The position numbers and the translations under genes were made by a program. From positions 310,001-374,000 of the forward strand of contig NZ_BJDX01000001.1 of NCBI RefSeq assembly GCF_005405365.1: a stretch of 64,000 nt of DNA, given 5' to 3'. Below are positions 1-7,846 of the stretch, piece after piece. The notes below the pieces were generated by a model. That model saw only the letters and a program-made list of their open reading frames with translations, had not been told where the DNA came from and ran no database searches. The number at the start of each line of letters is the position of its first letter. Within the stretch, counting starts at the first letter, position 1. Source of the DNA: Enterococcus xiangfangensis. GTDB lineage: Bacteria > Bacillota > Bacilli > Lactobacillales > Enterococcaceae.

Positions 1-685
1 TATTTTTCTTCAATTCTTCTGGTGTACCGGTCAGTACGATTTCCCCTTTATGCAAGAAAGAAATGTGGTCAGACAGACGATCCGCTTCATCCAAATATTG
101 TGTGGTCAAAAAAATCGTTTTGCCAGCGTCGCTGATTTCACGAATGATACGCCAAATCTCCAAACGATTTTTTGGATCGACACCTGTCGTGGGTTCATCT
201 AGAAAAAGGATCTCCGGATCGCCAACTAAAGACATCGCGATATCTAAGCGTCGGCGCATCCCACCGGAATACTCTGCTACTCGCCGATCAATAAATTCTT
301 CTAGTCCAAGACGTTTGGCTAATTGCTGGATCTCAGCTTTTTCATTTTTCACTCCGCGCAAACGAGCAATCAGCCGCAAATTCTCATAGCCGCTAAAAAA
401 CATATCCACCGTCGCTTCTTGGGAGTTCAAACTGATCAGCTCCCGCACTTCATTCGGCTGTTTAGTAACCGATCGACCAGCAATTGTGATCTCGCCGCTA
501 TCTGGTTGCAAAAGAGTCGTCATCATTTTGATCAGTGTCGTTTTACCAGCACCATTTTCTCCTAATAAGGTGTAGATTTCGCCTTTTTGAATCGTCATAG
601 AAATATCTTTTAAGACGCTGACCTTGCCAAATTGTTTTTTTGCATGGTCAATCGTGATCATTGGTTTTGTCTGAAATGTATTCAT
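1..685 (-). CDS. ABC transporter ATP-binding protein, DrrA-like (3' end outside window)
   Basis: Nucleotide-binding subunit of a drug- or lipid-type ABC exporter. Reading leftwards from the ATG at 685-683, the frame stays open to the window edge, so about 228 residues are visible and the C-terminus is missing. Visible motifs are Walker A GENGAGKTT, signature YSGGMRRRLD and Walker B ILFLDEPTTGVDP, the pattern of the DrrA/CcmA family. The start lies one base after the stop of the DUF1048 gene, so translation is probably coupled. It is third in a PadR-DUF1048-ATPase operon. A permease gene is expected just beyond the edge. Substrate unknown. Confidence 0.85.
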   Translation of the reverse strand, partial: MNTFQTKPMITIDHAKKQFGKVSVLKDISMTIQKGEIYTLLGENGAGKTTLIKMMTTLLQPDSGEITIAGRSVTKQPNEVRELISLNSQEATVDMFFSGYENLRLIARLRGVKNEKAEIQQLAKRLGLEEFIDRRVAEYSGGMRRRLDIAMSLVGDPEILFLDEPTTGVDPKNRLEIWRIIREISDAGKTIFLTTQYLDEADRLSDHISFLHKGEIVLTGTPEELKKN

Positions 686-686
686 T

Positions 687-1019
687 TTATTTTTCAATCC
701 TTTCAAATTCATCTTTTAATTTTTTTCGTGTCTTGCTGAACCAAAGAACTTCCGGATATTCAGCCATGATCTCATCAGCAAATTTTACTGGGTCGTTGCC
801 GACAAGCTCATTGATCGAACGTCCTTCTGCAGCCCCATCTGCAAACAATTGCAGCAAATCTTCAAAGATTCCCATAAAATCACTGTTACCAACAAAATTC
901 ATCATATAATGATCCAATGCTGTCAACGCTTGTTCGTATTCTTTCGGCAGCTTTGCTTTTGCTTTTAAATAATCTTTGTATCGCTTTTTCTCATCTCGCA
1001 TCTTTCTATACCATTTCAT
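687..1019 (-). CDS. DUF1048 family protein
   Basis: A 110-residue, highly charged, mostly helical soluble protein with no signal peptide or membrane segment. Size and the pattern (MKWYRKMRDEKKRYKDY near the start, a YPEVLWFSKTRKK stretch near the end) fit the DUF1048 family, which commonly sits beside PadR regulators and ABC exporters in Firmicutes. It lies between the PadR gene (one base gap) and the ABC ATPase (one base gap), so the three genes form one transcript. Biochemical role unknown; the family assignment is from recognition only. Confidence 0.7.
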   Translation of the reverse strand: MKWYRKMRDEKKRYKDYLKAKAKLPKEYEQALTALDHYMMNFVGNSDFMGIFEDLLQLFADGAAEGRSINELVGNDPVKFADEIMAEYPEVLWFSKTRKKLKDEFERIEK

Positions 1020-1020
1020 C

Positions 1021-1344
1021 TTAGTTCTCTCCTTTTAATTCTTTCAATCGTTCTTCTAAGAAATTCCACTTTTCCCAAAATTCTTCTAAATACGCTTGCC
1101 CCGCTTCATTCAGTGAATAGAATTTACGCGGCGGTCCCAATTCGGATTTACGTTTTTCAACAGCCAGCAATCCTTTTTTCTCCAATCGCAGCAAAACTGT
1201 ATAAACCGTTCCTTCCACAATATCTTCAAATCCAAGATCGACTAAATAGTTGGTGATTTCATAACCATAAGTCTCTCCTTTGGCGATTTTTTGAAGGACG
1301 ATTCCTTCCAACACGCCTTTAAGCAGTTCTGTTAATCCTTTCAT
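1021..1344 (-). CDS. PadR family transcriptional regulator
   Basis: A 107-residue winged-helix repressor. The segment GLTELLKGVLEGIVLQKIAKGETYGYEI is the typical PadR N-terminus, and VEGTVYTVLLRLEKKGLL is the recognition helix and wing region. The ATG at 1344 is preferred over an upstream TTG at 1368 because an AAAGGAAA ribosome-binding site lies about 8 bases before it and because PadR proteins normally start here. First gene of the operon with DUF1048 and the ABC ATPase, which it probably represses together with itself; matching palindromes lie in its promoter and leader. Inducer unknown. Confidence 0.85.
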   Translation of the reverse strand: MKGLTELLKGVLEGIVLQKIAKGETYGYEITNYLVDLGFEDIVEGTVYTVLLRLEKKGLLAVEKRKSELGPPRKFYSLNEAGQAYLEEFWEKWNFLEERLKELKGEN

Positions 1345-1377
1345 CGCGGTTTCCTTTCTTTCATCCAATTTAATGAC

Positions 1378-1391
1378 ACTATGTATATAGT
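1378..1391. promoter_or_regulatory. Second PadR-type palindrome in the operon leader
   Basis: ACTAT-GTAT-ATAGT inverted repeat, 34 bases upstream of the padR start and about 90 bases downstream of a second ACTATATAGT palindrome that sits inside the promoter. The shared half-site suggests the same repressor binds both. Binding is inferred, not shown. Confidence 0.5.
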
Positions 1392-1471
1392 CACACTAGG
1401 TAGTTAACGGACGATAAAACTAATTGAACGATTCTTCATTTACGGTACTCGTTGTTACTAGGTTCTGGTAT

Positions 1472-1500
1472 ATAATAATACTATATAGTGGGATGGTCAA
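1472..1500 (-). promoter_or_regulatory. Promoter of the PadR-ABC operon with embedded operator
   Basis: On the minus strand TTGACC (1500-1495), a 17-base spacer and TATTAT (1477-1472) form a good sigma-A promoter. The perfect 10-bp palindrome ACTATATAGT (1480-1489) lies wholly inside the spacer, the usual position for an autorepressor site. Confidence 0.65.
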
Positions 1501-1602
1501 GTACTTTGCTTGAATTTTTTTAAATATTTCGCGTCAGTTCTTTCTAATTACTTTGGCGCTTGTTTTTTCAAATTGGCTATTATTATAGAAGCTTTAGCTC
1601 AT

Positions 1603-1636
1603 AAAAAACAGCTCATTGAATCAACAATGAGCTGTT
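1603..1636 (-). terminator. Rho-independent terminator of the Bce-type ABC operon
   Basis: 12-bp perfect stem (AACAGCTCATTG and its complement at 1607-1618/1625-1636) with a 6-base loop, followed on the minus strand by a T run, directly after the permease stop codon. Confidence 0.8.
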
Positions 1637-1638
1637 AC

Positions 1639-3648
1639 TTATACTATTTTTTTCTGATAGGCACAGGCTGCCCAGTAAAATAATACATAGACTACCAACA
1701 TCAAACCGCAGAAAAGATAAACAAAACCATAGTTTGCATTTTTAGCGATATGAGCGATTACTGAAAGTGCCAGCATACTGTGAATCAGCGCTAAAATGGC
1801 TGGAATAAAAAAGACGACACGATTCTCACGTTTGATTTCTTGATAGATTGCTTTATCTGGAATCCCCATTTGCCGCAACAAGCCATATTGTTTTTTCTTC
1901 TGTTTGAATTCTGAGAGCTGACGTAAGGTCACCATACTAGCTGTCGTAATAATAAACGTTGTTGTAACAAAGGTCACTACAAACAAAACTAACCCTACAC
2001 TGCTACGCGTCGTTCGATACGTTTCTTGATGTGAAGTGTATTCTGAGCGATAAATCGTCGAGTCTGTCTTTTCTCCTTTTCCTTCAGCGATCTCACCAAT
2101 GATCTGCTGATTTTTCCACGCAAGATTATAGTGGATTGGATGATCCCAATCCCCTTCTAAATTTTCGCGGATCAGCTGATTTAACTTATTCTCAAACTGC
2201 GGATCTACATCGATTACTTCAGTCGTATAGGTCAAACCGGCCGTTTTATTGAACAATTCATCGGAAACAACGATCAACCCCGTGCCGTAACGCAAATTCA
2301 TATCGCCAAAAAAATTGGTATGAATTGCTTGAACTGTTATATTTTGTTCTTTCAAATTGATCGTCTCGCTGTAGCGCGTATAATCGTTCAAATAGCGTTG
2401 ATAAGAACTTAAGACAACTGTCGAATGATCAGAATTCAATTGGATATCTTGCAACGTCGGATTGATTTTTTGAAAGGCCCGATAATCTGAAACAGTGATC
2501 ATATCCATGACTTCTGGTCCTGAGTTTACCCCTTCGCCGCGAATCTCAACATTTTGTTTTGCTGGTACTGCTTTGAAATGCAAGGTTTGTCGTTGATATG
2601 GAAGTGTACTTTGCAGTTTTGGTGCAAATTTCTCATAACTCTCACGCGTAAGCATCAGTGAAGCTGGCGCGATTTCATCTACTGCGCGCATCTCTAGTGA
2701 AACAAGTGCGACCATGCCGCCCAAAATCGCTAATGCCAAACCTAAAGCAACGGTGATTGAGCCAAAAAAACGCCATTCGCTGAATAACCGTAATTGCCAC
2801 TCGCTTCTTGACAACATCCCAAGATTTTTATTCAGCCGTTTGGGTCGATACGAATTGTACCAGCGCAGTGTAAATGCAAAAAAGAGATAGCTGCCAATCA
2901 CGCACAAGCCAAAGATCACACTCATCAACAGCAAAGTTCCTTGAATTAATCCAAAAAGGTCACTCGCTTGGCGAACAAAAAAAGTATAGGCCGCGGCCAT
3001 CGTCCAACCGCTCAGTAAGAATAAAGCGCCAAAGATCCCTAATATTTTTTGCCACAGCGAGATTTTCATCGCTTGAACTTTGCGTAACCGCTGCTTTTTC
3101 AGATGTGAAAATTTATAACCTGATACTAGCCATAAGATTTGAAAAGAAACGACTGCAAGGATGAATAACACGACTAAGCCCGTTGTGATAATCGCATCTG
3201 GAGAAAAAAAGAAGTGTACTTGCAAGGAAAGATCCATTGCCTTGACTAAGATCATACTGAACAACTTAGACAATAAGATTCCTAGACCAATCCCAATCCC
3301 AAAAGAAAAGATCCCGATAAAAAAAATCTCTGAAATGAACCAAAGACAGATTTGATAATAATTCAACCCGTATAAATGAAAGATACTGATATCTTTGCGG
3401 CGATTCTCAATAAAAAATCGATTGGTATTTGCCATAAAAAACAACAGGATCAATACTACCGCAAAACTACCGAACCCCAGCATTCCAACAAGTTGAGTAT
3501 TTTTTCCAGCACTGCGGATCAACGGCTGTTCATAGGTCATGGCGGTGAAAGAATAATAGACCATTACCGCAAAAATCAAACTGAAGAAAAAAATCAGATA
3601 GTTGGCTAATTGTTTTTTGAACCCGCGCCAAATAATGCTAATCAGCAT
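1639..3648 (-). CDS. Bce-type ABC transporter permease (FtsX domains)
   Basis: A 669-residue permease of the BceB/VraG type, which work in antimicrobial-peptide sensing and resistance. The N-terminus MLISIIWRGFKKQLANYLIFFFSLIFAVMVYYSF is typical. Several membrane segments follow, then a large extracellular domain (about residues 335-560) and two or three C-terminal membrane segments with a VTLRQLSEFKQKKKQYGLLRQMG coupling region. ATG 3648 is chosen over earlier in-frame starts because a GGAGGTGGGAAGG ribosome-binding site precedes it and it overlaps the ATPase gene by 11 bases. No BceRS-type two-component system lies next to it. Confidence 0.85.
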   Translation of the reverse strand: MLISIIWRGFKKQLANYLIFFFSLIFAVMVYYSFTAMTYEQPLIRSAGKNTQLVGMLGFGSFAVVLILLFFMANTNRFFIENRRKDISIFHLYGLNYYQICLWFISEIFFIGIFSFGIGIGLGILLSKLFSMILVKAMDLSLQVHFFFSPDAIITTGLVVLFILAVVSFQILWLVSGYKFSHLKKQRLRKVQAMKISLWQKILGIFGALFLLSGWTMAAAYTFFVRQASDLFGLIQGTLLLMSVIFGLCVIGSYLFFAFTLRWYNSYRPKRLNKNLGMLSRSEWQLRLFSEWRFFGSITVALGLALAILGGMVALVSLEMRAVDEIAPASLMLTRESYEKFAPKLQSTLPYQRQTLHFKAVPAKQNVEIRGEGVNSGPEVMDMITVSDYRAFQKINPTLQDIQLNSDHSTVVLSSYQRYLNDYTRYSETINLKEQNITVQAIHTNFFGDMNLRYGTGLIVVSDELFNKTAGLTYTTEVIDVDPQFENKLNQLIRENLEGDWDHPIHYNLAWKNQQIIGEIAEGKGEKTDSTIYRSEYTSHQETYRTTRSSVGLVLFVVTFVTTTFIITTASMVTLRQLSEFKQKKKQYGLLRQMGIPDKAIYQEIKRENRVVFFIPAILALIHSMLALSVIAHIAKNANYGFVYLFCGLMLVVYVLFYWAACAYQKKIV

Positions 3649-4405
3649 TGGCCTTCCCACCTCCGCCGATCGTCGCTTGCATATCGATGACTTTTTCAAA
3701 AAAGGCTTTTCGTGAAGAACGGCGAACGACTTCTGAGAAAAAGCGCCCATCTTTGATGAACAATACCCGATTGCAATAACTTGCCGTGTAAGGATCATGG
3801 GTCACCATCAAGATCGTCATTTCTTCATGGAGATTCACTTCATCCAAATAGTTCAAAAATTCAGTCGCGGCTTTTGAATCCAATGATCCGGTCGGCTCAT
3901 CAGCAAACAAAACTAACGGCTGGCTGATCAGCGCGCGAGCCGCCGCAGTGCGCTGCTGCTGACCGATAGAAATTTCTTCTGGATACCGTGCCAAGATAGA
4001 TTCGATCTTTAAAATCTTTGCTAAGTGCTGGATCCGTTCTTCAATCTCAGCGTATGAAAGTTTGCTGACGGCTAATGGCAAAATAATATTATCTTTTACT
4101 GTTAAACTATCGATCAAATTAAAATCTTGAAAAATAAAGCCCAGCTTTTCCCGCCGAAAATCGGTCAAATCTTTCTCCCGCATCTGAGTGATGTCTGCTC
4201 CGGCGATTTTAACAGCACCCATCGTCGGCAATAAAATGGTCGAAAGAATAGTCATCAAGGTTGTTTTCCCCGCACCGCTTGGACCCATAATGCCGACAAA
4301 TTCGCCTTTTTCTACTGTAAAATTCAAATCGTTCAAGACAGTGACTTTATTATTGCGTGTGCCAAAACTTTTGCTAAGGTGCTGCACATCGATCATTCTT
4401 TTCAT
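3638..4405 (-). CDS. Bce-type ABC transporter ATP-binding protein
   Basis: A 255-residue ATPase partner of the following permease. It has Walker A GPSGAGKTT, the Q-loop in FIFQDFNLID, Walker B LVLFADEPTGSLDS and an H-loop VTHD. Odd point: the signature reads SIGQQQR where this family normally has SGGQQQR, so the first glycine of the motif is isoleucine (codon ATC). Ribosome-binding site GGAGGG lies 5 bases before the ATG. It is first of a two-gene operon. The family exports or detaches cell-wall-active peptides from lipid II-cycle intermediates; the substrate here cannot be told. Confidence 0.87.
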   Translation of the reverse strand: MKRMIDVQHLSKSFGTRNNKVTVLNDLNFTVEKGEFVGIMGPSGAGKTTLMTILSTILLPTMGAVKIAGADITQMREKDLTDFRREKLGFIFQDFNLIDSLTVKDNIILPLAVSKLSYAEIEERIQHLAKILKIESILARYPEEISIGQQQRTAAARALISQPLVLFADEPTGSLDSKAATEFLNYLDEVNLHEEMTILMVTHDPYTASYCNRVLFIKDGRFFSEVVRRSSRKAFFEKVIDMQATIGGGGKANAD

Positions 4406-4608
4406 CCGATCCCTCCTATTCCTAATTTGAGCGGTTCTTTTTATTTTTCCAGAAAACTCTCGACAAATTCTTTTTTTACCGTCTTATTTTTTTCTTTTAT
4501 GGTATCATATAAAAGTTGGATTCTTACGTGAAACGACCTTTAATCAACTTACAATTTTTTCACTTTCTCGAAAAAATATTTTGTAGTTATTTTATTTTAA
4601 ATAGAAAC

Positions 4609-4639
4609 TTGACCTCATCGGTTTCTTCTTATTTATTAT
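4609..4639 (+). promoter_or_regulatory. Putative nrdDG promoter
   Basis: TTGACC at 4609-4614 and TATTAT at 4634-4639, spacing 19 (or TTTATT at spacing 17), just upstream of the NrdR boxes, so a bound repressor would sit at and below the transcription start. The rest of the 4406-4767 gap holds an A/T-rich stretch in which I recognise no gene. Confidence 0.45.
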
Positions 4640-4644
4640 TAAAC

Positions 4645-4668
4645 AAACACACTATATATAGTGTGTTT
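4645..4668. promoter_or_regulatory. NrdR box 1
   Basis: A 24-bp perfect palindrome whose central 16 bases (4649-4664) read ACACTATATATAGTGT, an exact fit to the known NrdR-box consensus acaCwAtATaTwGtgt. NrdR represses ribonucleotide reductase genes when dATP is plentiful. It sits upstream of nrdD, as expected. The nrdR gene itself is not in the window. Confidence 0.85.
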
Positions 4669-4689
4669 TTCTATTTGTATAAAAAAATA

Positions 4690-4705
4690 ATACTATATAT
4701 CGTTG
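4690..4705. promoter_or_regulatory. NrdR box 2 (degenerate)
   Basis: ATACTATATATCGTTG matches the left half and core of the NrdR consensus. Its centre is 41 bp from box 1, about four helical turns, which agrees with the tandem same-face arrangement known for NrdR. The right half merges into an 18-bp palindrome at 4697-4714. Confidence 0.6.
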
Positions 4706-4767
4706 CAACGATATTGGAAATGCTATATGATTGATAGTGAAGTTTAAAGGAAATGGAGTTGTTTATA

Positions 4768-6960
4768 ATGATGGAGATCCATACAAAAGATTCATTAATT
4801 AATAAGTATCAGCCGTCGCTAAAAAATATCAAGGTTATCAAACGCGATGGCCGTCGTGCATCATTTGATGATCAAAAAATTTATGATGCCTTGATCAAAG
4901 CAGAAACAAAAATCAAGGGATCTGTTGACCCATTGGCTCATGAACGTATCCAATCAATTGTTGAACGAGTAGACGCTGAAATTTCAGAACGCTTTACTAA
5001 TGACATCAAAATCTATGAAATCCAAAATATTGTGGAACACACATTATTAGAACACAACGAATATGAATTAGCTGAAGAATACATTAATTATCGGACACGC
5101 CGCGACTTTCAACGGAGCAAAGCTACCGATATCAATTTTACGATTGGCAAATTGATTAACAAAGACCAAACCGTCGTGAATGAAAATGCTAATAAAGACA
5201 GCGATGTCTTCAATACACAACGGGATTTGACTGCCGGGATCGTTGGTAAATCGATTGGTTTGAAAATGTTGCCGGCACATGTTGCAAACGCGCATCAAAA
5301 AGGGGATATCCATTACCATGATTTGGATTACCATCCATACACACCAATGACTAACTGCTGCTTGATTGACTTCAAGGGCATGTTGAACGACGGGTTCAAA
5401 ATCGGAAACGCCGAAGTTGAAAGTCCTAAATCGATCCAAACAGCAACGGCTCAAATCTCTCAAATCATCGCCAACGTCGCTTCTAGTCAATATGGCGGCT
5501 GTTCTTCTGATCGAACGGATGAATTATTAGCACCTTTTGCCCGCTTGAATTATAAGAAACATTTGAAAGACGCAGAAGAATGGATTGAAGATCCGGAAAG
5601 ACAAAAAGCTTTTGCGAAACAAAAAACACAAAAAGATATTTATGACGCGATGCAAAGTTTAGAATACGAAATCAACACATTGTTTACTTCAAATGGACAA
5701 ACACCATTTACTTCATTAGGTTTTGGTCTGGGAACGGATTGGTTTGAACGGGAGATCCAAAAAGCGATCTTACAGATTCGAATCGAAGGCTTAGGCAGTG
5801 AAAAACGGACGGCGATCTTCCCTAAATTGATTTTTACTTTGCGCCGCGGAACAAACTTAGAACCAACGGATCCAAACTATGACATCAAAGAGTTGGCACT
5901 GGAATGTGCGACGAAACGGATGTACCCAGACATCTTGAATTATGACAAATTGATCGAACTGACCGGCAGTTTCAAAGTACCGATGGGTTGTCGTTCATTC
6001 TTGCAAGGCTGGAAAGATGAAAATGGCGAAGAAGTAAATGTTGGCCGGATGAATCTAGGCGTCGTTACGTTGAACTTGCCACGGATTGCAATGGAATCAG
6101 GCGGCGACAAAGATAAATTCTGGTCTTTACTAGAAGAACGGCTGCAAATCGTTAAAGATGCGTTAGTCTTCCGAATTGATCGTTGCAAAGAAGCGACTCC
6201 TGCAAATGCACCGATCCTTTATCAATATGGCGCATTTGGCAAACGATTGAAACGAACCGATTCCGTCAATGAATTGTTCAAAAATAAACGTGCGACGATC
6301 TCTTTAGGTTATATCGGTCTTTACGAAGTAGCCAGTGTTTTTTATGGCGGCGCCTGGGAAGGCAATCCTGAAGCAAAAGAATTTACTTTAGATATCATGA
6401 AAGACTTGAAGGAACATGCTGATACTTGGGGAGACGAATACGGTTATCATTTCAGCGTCTACTCAACGCCAAGCGAAAGTTTAACGGATCGCTTCTGTCG
6501 TTTAGATACTGAACGTTTCGGCCTTGTCGAAAATATTACCGACAAAGACTATTACACAAATAGTTTCCATTATGACGTGCGAAAAAATCCAACACCTTTT
6601 GAGAAATTGGATTTTGAAAAAGATTATCCCGCTTATTGCTCTGGCGGATTTATCCACTATTGCGAATACCCTGTTTTGCAACAAAATCCTAAGTCGTTAG
6701 AAGCTGTTTGGGATTACGGTTATGATCGGATCGCTTATCTAGGAACCAATACACCGATCGATCATTGCTACAAATGTGGTTTTGAAGGAGATTTCAAACC
6801 AACGAAGCGTGGTTTTGAATGTCCACAATGTGGCAATCATGATCCAAAATCTTGCGACGTCGTGAAACGGACTTGCGGTTACTTAGGAAATCCGCAAGCA
6901 CGTCCAATGGTCCATGGCCGTCACGAAGAAATCGCTTCGCGCGTAAAACATATGAAATAA
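4768..6960 (+). CDS. nrdD: Anaerobic ribonucleoside-triphosphate reductase
   Basis: Class III reductase that makes dNTPs from NTPs without oxygen, using a glycyl radical installed by NrdG. About 730 residues. An N-terminal ATP-cone (KVIKRDGRRASFDDQKI region) gives allosteric control; the C-terminus has two CxxC pairs (HCYKCGFEG, CPQCG) for structural zinc and the glycyl-radical motif RTCGYLGNPQARP. The start at 4768 (MMEIHTKDS) is preferred because GGAG lies 9 bases upstream; the alternative ATG at 4753 has its ribosome-binding site too close. Followed by nrdG; controlled by NrdR boxes. Confidence 0.95.
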   Translation: MMEIHTKDSLINKYQPSLKNIKVIKRDGRRASFDDQKIYDALIKAETKIKGSVDPLAHERIQSIVERVDAEISERFTNDIKIYEIQNIVEHTLLEHNEYELAEEYINYRTRRDFQRSKATDINFTIGKLINKDQTVVNENANKDSDVFNTQRDLTAGIVGKSIGLKMLPAHVANAHQKGDIHYHDLDYHPYTPMTNCCLIDFKGMLNDGFKIGNAEVESPKSIQTATAQISQIIANVASSQYGGCSSDRTDELLAPFARLNYKKHLKDAEEWIEDPERQKAFAKQKTQKDIYDAMQSLEYEINTLFTSNGQTPFTSLGFGLGTDWFEREIQKAILQIRIEGLGSEKRTAIFPKLIFTLRRGTNLEPTDPNYDIKELALECATKRMYPDILNYDKLIELTGSFKVPMGCRSFLQGWKDENGEEVNVGRMNLGVVTLNLPRIAMESGGDKDKFWSLLEERLQIVKDALVFRIDRCKEATPANAPILYQYGAFGKRLKRTDSVNELFKNKRATISLGYIGLYEVASVFYGGAWEGNPEAKEFTLDIMKDLKEHADTWGDEYGYHFSVYSTPSESLTDRFCRLDTERFGLVENITDKDYYTNSFHYDVRKNPTPFEKLDFEKDYPAYCSGGFIHYCEYPVLQQNPKSLEAVWDYGYDRIAYLGTNTPIDHCYKCGFEGDFKPTKRGFECPQCGNHDPKSCDVVKRTCGYLGNPQARPMVHGRHEEIASRVKHMK

Positions 6961-7039
6961 TCAAAAACAATTTGAGCTATAACTCTTAAAAGTAAAACTT
7001 GTTAGAAAACCGCTCATTCAGCAAAAATAATCAGAAATG

Positions 7040-7072
7040 ACAGGGACGGCGCTCTTTGCCGCTCCCTGTTTT
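7040..7072 (+). terminator. Intercistronic hairpin between nrdD and nrdG
   Basis: ACAGGGA pairs with TCCCTGT (7040-7046/7063-7069), with an inner GGC/GCC stem, followed by only four T. It could be a weak or partial terminator or an RNA-stability element lowering nrdG relative to nrdD. Confidence 0.5.
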
Positions 7073-7090
7073 ACTTGAAAGGTGGAAAAC

Positions 7091-7693
7091 ATGCGTAATC
7101 CTAAACCAAAAGAATGGCTGGCTAGTGAACTTAGCCAACAATACATCGCTGACTATAAACCCTTTAATTTTGTCGATGGCGAAGGCGTTCGCAACAGTCT
7201 ATATGTCAGCGGCTGTCCCTTTGCTTGCGAAGGCTGCTTCAACGCCGCGGCGCAAAATTTTCGTTATGGCAAACCGTTTACCCAAGCTCTAGAAGATCAA
7301 ATCATTGCCGATACCGCTCATGATTATGTTCAAGGACTTACTTTTTTAGGCGGCGAACCTTTTTTGAATACTCAAGTCTGTTTGAAAGTAATCGATCGGA
7401 TTCGCAGTGAATTTGGCGCCAGCAAAGACATTTGGTCTTGGAGCGGTTATACGTTTGAAGAGTTGTTGTTAGACAGCGAAGATAAACTAGAAATGTTGAG
7501 CAAAATCGATATTCTCGTTGATGGACGCTTCGAACTCACTCAAAAAAACTTGATGCTGCAATTTCGCGGCAGCGCCAACCAGCGCATCATCGACGTCAAA
7601 AAATCGTTGGCACAAGGTGAAGTCGTAATCTGGGAAAAACTCCACGACTCAGAAAAAGCATTTGAACAAATCAAAAAGAGCGACCTAATTTGA
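7091..7693 (+). CDS. nrdG: Anaerobic ribonucleotide reductase activating protein
   Basis: Radical-SAM activase of 200 residues that generates the glycyl radical on NrdD. The 4Fe-4S ligands are in SGCPFACEGCFN (C-x3-C-x2-C), followed by the SAM-binding FLGGEPF motif. Start chosen at ATG 7091, 5 bases after AAAGGTGG; an in-frame GTG at 7082 lies within that ribosome-binding site. Downstream of nrdD after a 130-base gap containing a hairpin. Its 3' end overlaps the last 9 bases of the original dinB frame on the other strand. Confidence 0.93.
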   Translation: MRNPKPKEWLASELSQQYIADYKPFNFVDGEGVRNSLYVSGCPFACEGCFNAAAQNFRYGKPFTQALEDQIIADTAHDYVQGLTFLGGEPFLNTQVCLKVIDRIRSEFGASKDIWSWSGYTFEELLLDSEDKLEMLSKIDILVDGRFELTQKNLMLQFRGSANQRIIDVKKSLAQGEVVIWEKLHDSEKAFEQIKKSDLI

Positions 7694-7846
7694 TCGCTCT
7701 TCCCATAAAGGCAACACAATATTTTCATAGGCGACGGGATCTAGATTGGTCAAGGTGATACCAACCAAGCGGATCCCTTTTTCAATTCCACCGATTTCTT
7801 CCCAGATCAAACTTGCTTGAGAAAACAATTCTTCTTTCTTTTCTAT
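7685..7846 (-). pseudogene. dinB: Severed C-terminal coding sequence of dinB
   Basis: Directly after the in-frame TAA at 7849-7847 the same frame continues for 53 codons to a TAG at 7687-7685. The encoded stretch (IEKKEELFSQASLIWEEIGG, then IEKGIRLVGITLTNLDP, ending NIVLPLWEERSN) is the expected end of an enterococcal Pol IV. It includes the last part of the little-finger domain and a terminal hydrophobic segment placed where Pol IV proteins carry a sliding-clamp-binding peptide. It would not be translated unless the stop is read through or is a sequence error. Confidence 0.8.

Noticed and set aside
1480..1489. ACTATATAGT read as an NrdR box
   Set aside because: It is two bases shorter at the centre than the NrdR core (CTATATATAG) and lacks the outer ACA/TGT; it belongs with the PadR promoter.
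4430..4767. Small plus-strand ORF at 4516-4734 upstream of nrdD
   Set aside because: It runs through the promoter and both NrdR boxes, has no ribosome-binding site and no recognisable product.
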